In this document: positions 1 through 7,802 of the stretch, piece after piece
Layout: each line of letters starts with the position of its first letter
Numbering within the stretch: position 1 is the first letter of the stretch
Assembly: GCA_041859875.1 (NCBI GenBank)
Contig: JBFLFY010000006.1
Span: 1 to 64,000, forward strand
Source of the DNA: Thermocaproicibacter sp041859875
GTDB taxonomy: Bacteria; Bacillota; Clostridia; Oscillospirales; Acutalibacteraceae
Direction: 5' to 3'
DNA length: 64,000 nt
The notes under the pieces: model-generated
What the model saw: the letters and a program-made list of their open reading frames with translations, nothing else
What the model was told of the DNA's origin: nothing
The model's database searches: none
Made by a program: the position numbers and the translations under genes

Positions 1-543
1 GTGCAGCTTTGAAATCTCCGTCCTCATCTGGGCACGCAGCTTTGCATCGAGGTTTGAAAGCGGCTCATCGAGGAGGAATACCTTCGGGTTACGTACTATA
101 GCGCGTCCCAGTGCAACACGCTGCCTCTGGCCGCCGGAAAGAGCCTTTGGCTTCCGGTCAAGCAGATGGGAAATGTCCAGGATCTTTGCCGCTTCATCAA
201 CGCGGCGCTTGATTTCGTCTTTCGGAACCTTGCGCAGCTTCAGGCCAAACGCCATGTTGTCAAAAACCGTCATATGCGGGTACAGGGCGTAGTTCTGGAA
301 CACCATTGCAATATCGCGGTCTTTCGGCGCAATATCGTTTGCCAGGGTATCGCCTATATAAAGTTCACCCTTTGTGATTTCTTCCAAGCCTGCAATCATT
401 CTGAGGGTCGTAGACTTACCGCAGCCGGAAGGTCCAACCAAAATTACAAATTCTTTGTCCGCAATCTCAAGGCTGAAATCCGACACAGCAGTTACACCGC
501 CGCTGTATACCTTATAGACATTTTTTAGTGTTACGCTTGCCAT
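1..543 (-). CDS. Sugar ABC transporter ATP-binding protein (MsmX/UgpC type), C-terminus cut by window edge
   Basis: The open frame reads from an ATG at 541-543 to the left edge (181 codons seen) with a GGAGG ribosome site just upstream. It shows Walker A GPSGCGKST (residues 37-45), a Q-loop in VFQNYALYPHMTV, the signature LSGGQRQRVALGRA, and Walker B VFLLDEPLSNLDAK. This NBD drives import of sugars, often as a shared ATPase for several oligosaccharide permeases. The C-terminal OB-like regulatory domain that would separate MsmX, UgpC and MalK subtypes lies outside the window. No permease gene is visible beside it, which fits a stand-alone, shared ATPase, but this is inference. Confidence 0.93.
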   Translation of the reverse strand, partial: MASVTLKNVYKVYSGGVTAVSDFSLEIADKEFVILVGPSGCGKSTTLRMIAGLEEITKGELYIGDTLANDIAPKDRDIAMVFQNYALYPHMTVFDNMAFGLKLRKVPKDEIKRRVDEAAKILDISHLLDRKPKALSGGQRQRVALGRAIVRNPKVFLLDEPLSNLDAKLRAQMRTEISKLH

Positions 544-753
544 AATAAGCCTCCTGACAATCCATTGATATAGTTTCTTAAAGAATAACAATAAGAAGTT
601 TTTTTCTACTTCCACTACTATGCAAGCTAATCATAGCAGGAAATTCCACGGAAGAACAGACTCTTTTTGCCCAAATTTTAATGAACGACTTTATTGAATT
701 CCGATAAAACACAAATTCGATTTACAATTTTAGTTTAATATTTCTAAATAAAT

Positions 754-1464
754 TCAACCGAAAACCGCGCTGATTTCATCCGGAGTCAGTTCCCGGGCTT
801 CGCCGGGAGCAAGGTTCGCATCCAGCGGCAAGTTACCAATGCGCACCCGCCGCAATGCGGTAACGCAGTTCCCCCGCGCCAGAAACATCCGCTTCACCTG
901 GTGGAACTTCCCTTCGTGCAGTTTTACCAAGGCAGCAGGGCCGTTGGCCTCAAGCGGTTCCAGTTCCGCCGGAAGGCACGTCATATCGGAAAGCTGCACC
1001 CCGCGGTGAAAAGCTTCGCAATCCGCTGCGGAAACAGGTTTTTCAAGGCTTGCTTCGTACCATTTTGTCACATGGCTCTTCGGGGCGAGCATTCGGTGGG
1101 CGAAAGCGCCGTCATCGGTCAGGATGAGCAGGCCTTCGGTATCCTTGTCCAGCCGGCCGGCAGGGAAAATGCTCCGGCGCTGCCACTCAGGTGGAAGCAG
1201 GTCTACCACTGTGCGCGCTGTGGGGGCACGCGAAGCGGAAAGCACACCGCCCGGTTTGTTCATCATCAGGTACAGATACTTTTTTACCGTAAGCAGGCGG
1301 CCGTCCAGCCGAATTTCACTGGTTTCTAAGTCCGCCTTAAAGTCGGGGCGGCATACGGGTTTCCCGCCGACGGAAACACGGCCCGCGCGGATGATACGGC
1401 TCACTTCACGCCGTGTTCCAATATTCTGGGAAGCAAGAATTTTATCGAGTCTTTCTTTCTGCAT
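754..1464 (-). CDS. rsuA: 16S rRNA pseudouridine synthase, RsuA family
   Basis: A 236-residue protein with an N-terminal S4 RNA-binding domain (about residues 1-60, RLDKILASQNIGTRREV) followed by the RsuA/RluB catalytic fold. The family motif GRLDKDTEGLLILTDDG places the catalytic aspartate at D106. Family members isomerise a specific uridine in rRNA; the short S4-plus-catalytic layout and the AGRLD form fit RsuA (U516 of 16S rRNA), although RluB-like specificity cannot be excluded. It is a single gene with untranslated gaps on both sides. Confidence 0.9.
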   Translation of the reverse strand: MQKERLDKILASQNIGTRREVSRIIRAGRVSVGGKPVCRPDFKADLETSEIRLDGRLLTVKKYLYLMMNKPGGVLSASRAPTARTVVDLLPPEWQRRSIFPAGRLDKDTEGLLILTDDGAFAHRMLAPKSHVTKWYEASLEKPVSAADCEAFHRGVQLSDMTCLPAELEPLEANGPAALVKLHEGKFHQVKRMFLARGNCVTALRRVRIGNLPLDANLAPGEARELTPDEISAVFG

Positions 1465-1580
1465 TGGTTTTCCTTTCCAGCCTGCAAAGAGTTTTCTTTA
1501 TTATAGCACCTCCATCCGCAGAACGCGATTCCCGGCTTCACAAAAATTCTTTGCAGAAATAAGTAGGGTTCCTTGTTGAG

Positions 1581-2219
1581 TTAATCGGTAGGCCAGGCAT
1601 TTGCCGGAATATTGGAGGAAGCCGGTTTTTTTGCTTCTACAGCAGAGGAAGTTTTTGGCGTGGAAGAAGGGGAAAATGCCGTCAGCGCGCCCATGCTGTT
1701 CCGCGCAGGCTCAAATGGGGCGTCGCAGTTTGTCTTATTGTCATCCTTCTGCCCGTCAAAGCCCGTCATGAAACCGTCGAGTGCTGGGGTACAGAGGTCG
1801 CCGCCAATCACCCGCCCATCGCACACAAGCAGCGTGCCGCGCATTGCTTCCTGGTTCGGATAATTTGTAACGGCATAAATCCATTGCCGGACCGTTTTGC
1901 CTGCGTAAGGCTGCAGGTCAAGCCCCTGTTCTTTTTGTATGTTATTGTATGCGACATATACATCGTCAAATTTTTCCGGGATGGTAACATCGCCCGTGTC
2001 AATCGGCTCGGGGTCCACCTTCCAGCCGAACTGTTGGAAAAACGCAACGCGCGCGTTGTTGTCGGCGGCGGAAAGGGCATACTTTTTTCCGGAACTGACC
2101 GCTTCCGGCTGCGCATTGTTCCGGCATACAAAGATTCCAATTAGCGTGACCGCCACAAGCAGCACGGCCAAAACTACGATTGTTTTTTTGCGGCTGCGCC
2201 GGAAAGATAGTACAAACAT
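1581..2219 (-). CDS. Membrane-anchored DUF4830-type protein of unknown function
   Basis: A 212-residue protein with a basic N-terminus (RRSRKK) and one membrane segment at about residues 13-32, then an extracytoplasmic domain. The domain carries the pattern I associate with DUF4830: FFQQFGWKVDPEPI, FDDVYVAYNNIQKEQGLDL, and a final VCDGRVIGGDLCTPALDGFM block. The last 40 residues are low-complexity Ser/Pro/Ala. No catalytic motif is visible and the function is unknown. It lies 65 bases upstream of the EF-G-like gene on the same strand, so the two may be read together. Confidence 0.75.
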   Translation of the reverse strand: MFVLSFRRSRKKTIVVLAVLLVAVTLIGIFVCRNNAQPEAVSSGKKYALSAADNNARVAFFQQFGWKVDPEPIDTGDVTIPEKFDDVYVAYNNIQKEQGLDLQPYAGKTVRQWIYAVTNYPNQEAMRGTLLVCDGRVIGGDLCTPALDGFMTGFDGQKDDNKTNCDAPFEPARNSMGALTAFSPSSTPKTSSAVEAKKPASSNIPANAWPTD

Positions 2220-2284
2220 AACTCCGCCCCCTCAGCAAAATCCATTCCTTCAACGAATAGATATGCCAAAGGGGCGGCAATCAT

Positions 2285-4360
2285 TCATATTTCGTTTTCT
2301 GCGGATTCCTTTGCGGCTTCTATGACTTTCTGCGCGGCCTGCGGCGGGGTTTCCTCATAGCGGGCAAATTGGAACGTAAAGTTTCCCCTGCCCTGCGTGG
2401 CCTGGCGCAGGAACGTGCTGAAATTATGCATCACGGCCTCCGGGGCTTCCGCCTCCACCGTCTGGCAGCCTTCCTTCGCCGGTTCCATGCCGAGCACACG
2501 CCCGCGGCGCTTATTAATCTCACCCATCACGTCGCCCATACAGGTGTCCGGCACCGTGCACTTCAGCAAGCCAATCGGCTCCAGCAGAACCGGGTCGGCC
2601 TGAGGCATCCCGTTTTTATAGGCCAGTGCAGCTGCCATCTTAAACGACATTTCCGAAGAATCCACCGGGTGGTAGGAGCCATCGTACAGCGTGGCACGCA
2701 GGCCAACGACTGGGTACCCGGCTAGCGGGCCTTTTTCAGCGCTTTCACGCAGGCCCTTCTCCACAGCTGGGAAGAAGTTCTTTGGCACGGCGCCGCCGAC
2801 TACCCGCTCACCGAACTCTAAGTTTTCGCTGGTGCAGGGCGCAAACTCAATCCAGACATCACCATACTGACCGTGGCCGCCGGTTTGCTTTTTATACCTG
2901 CCCTGAACCTGCACTTTTTTGCGGATGGTTTCACGGTAAGCAACGCGCGGTTCTTCCAAAAGGATTTCAACGCCAAATTTCTTTTTCAGCCGTGCGGCTA
3001 CAACCTCCAAATGCTGTTCACCCAAACCGGAAAGAAGCATCTGGTGCGTTTCGTGATTGGTGCAGAAACGGATAGTCGGGTCTTCTTCCGCAAGCCGCAG
3101 GATCCCCTGTGCCGCCTTATCTTCTTCCCCTTTGTTTTTGGGCAGCACTGCCATGGTAAGGCACGGCTCCGGGTAATCCACGCCATCAAGCTTCACCTTC
3201 CGCAAAGCGGAGCAGAGTGTGTCGCCCGTCTTCACGTTCTGCAGCTTTGGTACCACGCCGATGTCCCCCGCGCCAATAAACGGAACGTCAATCTGCTTTT
3301 TTCCGCGCATCGTCAGCGTTTTGCCAATGCGCACCGCTTCGCCCGTTCGCATATCGACTAGTTGGCTTTCGCTGGAAATCCGGCCGGCGATGACTTTCAG
3401 GTAAGAGAGTTTTCCGATGAACGGGTCTGCCACAGTCTTAAACACAATGGCTACAGGCTGTGCGTCTGCATCAACGTCAATTTCAAACGGGTCGCCGCTT
3501 TCGTCTTCACCAATCTCGCCCGCCTTGCTTTTTGCGCTTGGGGCAAGCCAGGTAAGGCCGTTCAAAAGCTGGTCAATTCCGTTCAGCAAAAGGGCGTCGC
3601 CGCAGAAAACCGGAGAAACGGTTCCGGCTTTCACGCCGCTGCTGATACCGACAATCACTTCTTCCGGGGTAAACTTTCCACCGGAAAAATATTTTTCAAA
3701 CATGGCGTCATCCGTTTCGGCAACAGCTTCGTAGATAGCGGTGCGCAGGCCGTTCAGCCGCTCGCCCATATCCGGCATTGTTACTTCTTTGGCTTTGCCA
3801 TCATGATACTCGTATGCCTTGAATTCAAGCATATTTACATAAATGTTTGCTTTTCCGTCGCGGATGTACGGCACGACGACCGGGCAGATTGCCGGGCCGA
3901 AGGTTGCTTTCAGATTTTCGAAGACTTTATAGAAATCTGCGCCTTCATCGCACAGGCCGTTTACAAAAAAGATTTTGGAGAGGCCGCGCGCATCAGCGGC
4001 GGCAGCCGCCTTTTCGGTTCCGACGCACACTCCGTCTTTGCCGGAAATGGTAATCAGGACGGAATCCGCCGCGCGAACCGCTTCACACAGACCGCCCGCA
4101 AAGTCAAAGAGGCCGGGCGCATCCAGCAAATTCAGCTTACATCCTTTCCACTCGATGGGGGCCATCGCCGCGCTGACGGACGACCTGCGCCGTATTTCTT
4201 CCGGGTCATAATCCGTTACGGTGTTGCCATCGCCTACTTTTCCTAGCCGGTCGGAAGCTCCGGAAAGATAAAGCATCGCCTCGGTAAGGCTCGTTTTTCC
4301 GGCACCGCCATGGCCTGCAAGGGCTATGTTCAGAATCTTGTCTGCTTCATATTTTTCCAT
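2285..4360 (-). CDS. EF-G-like translational GTPase paralogue with degenerate G4 motif
   Basis: A 691-residue protein with the full EF-G domain order: GTPase domain, domain II, domains III-IV and a C-terminal EF-G C domain. Walker A is AGHGGAGKTS (residues 15-24). G3 reads DAPGLFDF (80-87), so the usual catalytic His of DTPGH is Leu. G4 reads NGLC (134-137) where canonical EF-G has NKMD, losing both the Lys and the guanine-binding Asp. Such stand-alone EF-G paralogues occur in Clostridia and their roles are unsettled; the true FusA is not in this window. It has its own good promoter at 4438-4466. Residue changes are seen directly; altered nucleotide handling is inferred. Confidence 0.88.
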   Translation of the reverse strand: MEKYEADKILNIALAGHGGAGKTSLTEAMLYLSGASDRLGKVGDGNTVTDYDPEEIRRRSSVSAAMAPIEWKGCKLNLLDAPGLFDFAGGLCEAVRAADSVLITISGKDGVCVGTEKAAAAADARGLSKIFFVNGLCDEGADFYKVFENLKATFGPAICPVVVPYIRDGKANIYVNMLEFKAYEYHDGKAKEVTMPDMGERLNGLRTAIYEAVAETDDAMFEKYFSGGKFTPEEVIVGISSGVKAGTVSPVFCGDALLLNGIDQLLNGLTWLAPSAKSKAGEIGEDESGDPFEIDVDADAQPVAIVFKTVADPFIGKLSYLKVIAGRISSESQLVDMRTGEAVRIGKTLTMRGKKQIDVPFIGAGDIGVVPKLQNVKTGDTLCSALRKVKLDGVDYPEPCLTMAVLPKNKGEEDKAAQGILRLAEEDPTIRFCTNHETHQMLLSGLGEQHLEVVAARLKKKFGVEILLEEPRVAYRETIRKKVQVQGRYKKQTGGHGQYGDVWIEFAPCTSENLEFGERVVGGAVPKNFFPAVEKGLRESAEKGPLAGYPVVGLRATLYDGSYHPVDSSEMSFKMAAALAYKNGMPQADPVLLEPIGLLKCTVPDTCMGDVMGEINKRRGRVLGMEPAKEGCQTVEAEAPEAVMHNFSTFLRQATQGRGNFTFQFARYEETPPQAAQKVIEAAKESAENEI

Positions 4361-4437
4361 CTGGGGACAGCTCCTTTCGAGGATAATTACCTTTGCATTT
4401 TAAAAATAAGTACAATAGTTCAGCCTATTTTGTAATG

Positions 4438-4466
4438 ATTATAGCGTATATCAACAAATATTACAA
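4438..4466 (-). promoter_or_regulatory. Sigma-A-type promoter for the EF-G-like gene
   Basis: On the minus strand TTGTAA and TATAAT are separated by exactly 17 bases, about 75 bases upstream of the EF-G-like start codon. The surrounding 60 bases are AT-rich. Confidence 0.6.
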
Positions 4467-4544
4467 TGTGTAGAGAATAATTTCTTCGTATCATTCTTCC
4501 AAATTTTATGTGTGGTTTTTTATGAATATTGTACTGCGGTCTGC

Positions 4545-4575
4545 GGCCTTTTGTAAAAGGCCTGGCGAAAACTTT
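4545..4575 (-). repeat. Copy of the dispersed GGCC-palindrome repeat
   Basis: On the minus strand this reads AAAGTTTTCGCCA, then the palindrome GGCCTTTTACAAAAGGCC. The same unit recurs at 32178-32411, 45524-45890 and, diverged, at 49188-49214. Here it lies between the aldolase terminator and the promoter of the EF-G-like gene. The small ORF covering it (81 codons) looks spurious. Confidence 0.75.
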
Positions 4576-4670
4576 GCTGAATCTCAAAAAAAGGACTGAG
4601 CATTTTCCTAACGCTATAATTAAAATTTTCCGTCTGCTCTGAAAGCTGACGAAAAATCTTGCCAAAAGAC

Positions 4671-4715
4671 AAAAAAGCTGCTACAGAGCAAAAGTTCTGC
4701 AGCAGCTTTTTATTT
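4671..4715 (-). terminator. Intrinsic terminator of the aldolase gene
   Basis: The minus strand forms AAAAGCTGCTGCAGA ... TCTGTAGCAGCTTTT with a single G-U pair, followed by a T-run. It starts 33 bases after the fba stop codon. Confidence 0.8.
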
Positions 4716-4747
4716 TATGAAATTGTACCCAAGCAGTACGGGCTGAA

Positions 4748-5686
4748 TCAGGCTTTGCCTGCGCAGCCGAGTACGTCTTTAATCTTGTGCTCTACAAGGC
4801 CCTGAACCGCAGCGCGGCCATCGCCAAGATACTGGCGTGGGTCGAAGTGATCCGGATGCTCAATAAAGTGCTTGCGGACACTGCCTGTCATAGCAAGGCG
4901 GAGGTCGGAGTCAATGTTGATTTTGCAGACAGCCATGGTAGCAGCCTTGCGCAGCATCTCTTCCGGGATGCCGATTGCGTCAGGCATTTTGCCGCCGTAC
5001 TGGTTGACCATCTTTACAAATTCCTGCGGAACGGAAGAAGCACCGTGCAGAACGATTGGGAACCCAGGCAGACGGTCGGAAACTTCCTTCAGGATGTCGA
5101 AGCGAAGCTGTGGGTTCTGACCAGGCTTAAACTTGTAAGCGCCATGGCTTGTACCAATAGCGATTGCAAGGGAATCAACGCCGGTGCGCTTTACGAAATC
5201 CTGCACTTCGCTTGGGTCTGTAAACTGAGCCTTGTCCGCGTCTACATTAACTGCATCTTCTATGCCGGCCAGTTTGCCAAGCTCTGCTTCAACAGTTACG
5301 TGGTACTTGTGGGCATACTCAACGACCTTGCGGGTCTCTTCAATATTTTCTTCGTACGGTTTCGCGGAACCGTCGAACATAACGGATGTGAAGCCATCGT
5401 CGACGCAGTCTTTGCAGACTTCGTAAGACGGGCCATGATCCAGGTGAAGCACAATCGGGATTTCCGGATGCTGAATAACTGCTGCTTCAACCAGCTTTTT
5501 GAGGTAAGCCGGGCTTGCATATTTGCGTGCGCCCGCGGAAGCCTGAAGGATAACCGGTGCTTTCAGTTCGGCTGCAGCATCGGTAACGCCCTGAACGATT
5601 TCCATATTATTGATGTTGAAGGCACCGATTGCATATCCGCCCTCGTATGCTTTCTTGAACAGTTCCTTGGTATTGACCAACGACAT
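4748..5686 (-). CDS. fba: Class II fructose-bisphosphate aldolase
   Basis: A 312-residue zinc-dependent aldolase that cleaves fructose 1,6-bisphosphate to dihydroxyacetone phosphate and glyceraldehyde 3-phosphate. The zinc and substrate motifs are intact: HLDHG (His81, Asp83, His84), GTSHG (His181) and LHGAS (His214). An AGGAG ribosome site precedes the ATG, a TATAAT box lies at 5726-5731, and a strong terminator follows. It is monocistronic and has ordinary length for the class IIB family. Confidence 0.97.
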   Translation of the reverse strand: MSLVNTKELFKKAYEGGYAIGAFNINNMEIVQGVTDAAAELKAPVILQASAGARKYASPAYLKKLVEAAVIQHPEIPIVLHLDHGPSYEVCKDCVDDGFTSVMFDGSAKPYEENIEETRKVVEYAHKYHVTVEAELGKLAGIEDAVNVDADKAQFTDPSEVQDFVKRTGVDSLAIAIGTSHGAYKFKPGQNPQLRFDILKEVSDRLPGFPIVLHGASSVPQEFVKMVNQYGGKMPDAIGIPEEMLRKAATMAVCKINIDSDLRLAMTGSVRKHFIEHPDHFDPRQYLGDGRAAVQGLVEHKIKDVLGCAGKA

Positions 5687-5771
5687 GGGCTGTCACTCCT
5701 ACTCATTTATTTGATTTCTTCGTTCATTATAGCGCATTCTGGGGGAAAGATAAAGAGAGATTGTTAAAAAT

Positions 5772-6560
5772 TTATTGATTTCCTTTTGGCTGGAAACATT
5801 CCGGGTGATTTCGGCTGAAATGGAAAATATACTGCTGTGCAACACCCGCATAAGGCCCAAACCAGGCGGGTGTTTTTCCGGGAAAAAGCACCTTCATGGC
5901 ACGCTTAATCCATACGTCCGCAGGGAAAGCCTCCAGCCTGTGCAACCCGTAAAGCAGCGTGCAGTCCGCTACTTTGGGGCCGACGCCGCAGGTCTGCTCC
6001 AATTTCCGGTGCGCTTCCTCAAGCGGCATGGTTTTCAGTGCGGAAAAGTCCAGTTCCCCGGCAGAAACGAGGCGCGCTGCATCAAGCACATACGGAGCCC
6101 GAAAGCCAAGCCCCAAAGCCCGCAGTTTCTGTTCGGACACTTCTGCCAGCGTTTCCGCAGCCGGGAACGTGAAGCCTCCGCCTTCGGCTGGTGCGCCGTA
6201 CGCTTTGCTAAGGCGTTCCACCATGCCCTGTATGCGGCGGATATTGTTGCACTGCGAAAGGATAAACGAGCAGAACGCTTCCCACGGCTCCTGGTTCAAG
6301 ATGCGGATTTCGGGCGCATAGCTGACAGCTTCGGCCAGTTCCGGGCCTTTCCGGGCCAGCCCGGCGCGTATGGCGGCATAGTCGGTTTCGGTGTCAAAGT
6401 AATGTGCCCAAAATGGGTCATGCAGAACGTGCGGAAGGTTTTCCGCTGTGATGCGCAGACTGCGGCCGCCCGCTGTTCCCTGCCACGAACCATCTGCCAG
6501 ATGATGCCAGCGGAAGCACTGCCCGCATTCCAGTATTTGCCCCAATGTGTCGAAATTCAC
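5772..6560 (-). CDS. 8-oxoguanine DNA glycosylase (Ogg type)
   Basis: A HhH-GPD base-excision enzyme. The N-terminal ECGQCFRW and middle SFILSQCNNIRRI match OGG enzymes. The helix-hairpin-helix CGVGPKVADC holds the expected catalytic Lys, and FPADVWIKRAM holds the catalytic Asp about 19 residues later. I chose the GTG start at 6558-6560 because GAAGGGGG sits about 10 bases upstream and the ECGQCFRW motif then begins close to the N-terminus. The open frame also extends to an ATG at 6632, adding 24 residues, but I see no ribosome site there. It removes oxidised guanine and leaves an abasic site. Confidence 0.85.
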   Translation of the reverse strand: MNFDTLGQILECGQCFRWHHLADGSWQGTAGGRSLRITAENLPHVLHDPFWAHYFDTETDYAAIRAGLARKGPELAEAVSYAPEIRILNQEPWEAFCSFILSQCNNIRRIQGMVERLSKAYGAPAEGGGFTFPAAETLAEVSEQKLRALGLGFRAPYVLDAARLVSAGELDFSALKTMPLEEAHRKLEQTCGVGPKVADCTLLYGLHRLEAFPADVWIKRAMKVLFPGKTPAWFGPYAGVAQQYIFHFSRNHPECFQPKGNQ

Positions 6561-6632
6561 GCCATGTTTTCCCCCTTCGGACCGAAATCTGTATTTTACG
6601 CCAATATTACCATAAAAATTTTGTAGACTCAA

Positions 6633-7014
6633 CCCTTGACAAATACGGAGTGTACTTTTCGGCAGACAAGGCCGGTTGACATAATACCTTATTCATTTTT
6701 TATGAATTCACCGCTTTTCAACGGTGAATTCCGCACTTTTCCACTCTTTCCACTGAGTTTTCCACTGCAACTGCCCAGTTATTGCACGGCATTATGTAAA
6801 CCAATGCAAATACGTTTCGTATAAACGCCCATTCCATGGGGAATGCGGGATGTATATTCGCTGATTCTCTGAAATTTCGGTGGAAAACTCCCCTTTTACC
6901 GGGTTCGTCGAAAGTTGTTGGAAAAACATACGGAGCCATATTGAATTCGGCTTTTTTGTGGTATAATGAATTAAGTATATAGAAAAATACGATACAGAAT
7001 AAGGAGTTTTATAT
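6633..7014. other. Gene-free stretch with TTTTCCAC-type direct repeats and an rlmB promoter box
   Basis: No convincing gene is visible. Three TTTCCACT units lie in direct orientation between 6737 and 6766, with a fourth in the opposite direction at 6880-6888. A TATAAT box at 6962-6967, preceded by TTGAAT at 6941-6946 (15-base spacing, short of ideal), probably drives rlmB. The repeats resemble DnaA boxes only loosely because the last base is T rather than A. Confidence 0.4.
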
Positions 7015-7785
7015 ATGTTGGAAGAAATAGAGAAAAACCCGGCGGAAGGCATTATAGCAGGGCGAAACGCCGTCACCGAAGCCTTGCGCAGCGGGCACCC
7101 TATAGACAGCCTGTATGTGGCGCGCGGCTACCGCTCCGGAAGCCTCGGCGTAATAATTGCCCGCGCGAAAGAGGCCGGCATCGCCGTGAAGGAAGCGGAC
7201 CCCCGCAAACTGGACCATCTGTGCGCAGGCGCCGTACATCAAGGCGTTGTAGCTGTGGCGGCTGCAAAAGCATATGCGACGCTCGACGATATTTTTGCCC
7301 TTGCGGCAAAACGGAACGAAGCGCCTTTTATTATCCTAGCAGATGACCTGGAAGACCCGCACAACCTCGGCGCCATCCTGCGTGTTGCGGAGTGTGCGGG
7401 CGCGCACGGTGTTATTATTCCCAAGCGGCGCAGCGTCGGCCTTACCTGGGCCGTAGGCAAAGCAAGCGCGGGCGCAGTGGAGTATGTTCCCGTTGCGCGC
7501 GTCACAAACCTTGCTTCAACAATCGACGAGTTAAAAAAGCGCGGCGTGTGGATTTATGCTGCGGATCTGAACGGTGAAAACTGGTGCAGCACGGACTTAA
7601 CCGGCCCTGCCGCTGTCGTGATTGGTTCGGAAGGGTTCGGCGTAAACCGCCTTATCCGCGACAAGGCCGATTTTGTTATATCCCTGCCGATGCTGGGCAA
7701 GATAAATTCATTGAATGCATCCGTCGCATGCGGCATTATCTGCTATGAAGTTGTCCGGCAGCGCAGAGGGATTCATGCAAAATAA
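7015..7785 (+). CDS. rlmB: 23S rRNA 2'-O-ribose methyltransferase, RlmB/TrmH (SpoU) family
   Basis: A 256-residue protein with an N-terminal L30e-like substrate-binding domain (GIIAGRNAVTEAL) and a SPOUT knot domain. The three knot motifs are present: LADDLEDPHNLGAILR, VIGSEGFGV and LPMLGKINSLNASVA. It methylates a guanosine ribose in 23S rRNA using S-adenosylmethionine. An AAGGAG site precedes the ATG. The large membrane protein gene follows after 17 bases, so the two are probably cotranscribed. Confidence 0.93.
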   Translation: MLEEIEKNPAEGIIAGRNAVTEALRSGHPIDSLYVARGYRSGSLGVIIARAKEAGIAVKEADPRKLDHLCAGAVHQGVVAVAAAKAYATLDDIFALAAKRNEAPFIILADDLEDPHNLGAILRVAECAGAHGVIIPKRRSVGLTWAVGKASAGAVEYVPVARVTNLASTIDELKKRGVWIYAADLNGENWCSTDLTGPAAVVIGSEGFGVNRLIRDKADFVISLPMLGKINSLNASVACGIICYEVVRQRRGIHAK

Positions 7786-7802
7786 AACGGGAGCAGATTA
7801 CA

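Noticed and set aside
4420..4665. 81-codon minus-strand ORF between fba and the EF-G-like gene
   Set aside because: It runs across a repeat copy and the promoter at 4438-4466, has no ribosome site, and its product has no domain features.
4787..5767. 326-codon plus-strand ORF
   Set aside because: Antisense shadow of the aldolase gene.
6737..6888. DnaA-box cluster
   Set aside because: The TTTTCCAC units end in T, not A, and are two or more bases from the consensus; kept only as short repeats.
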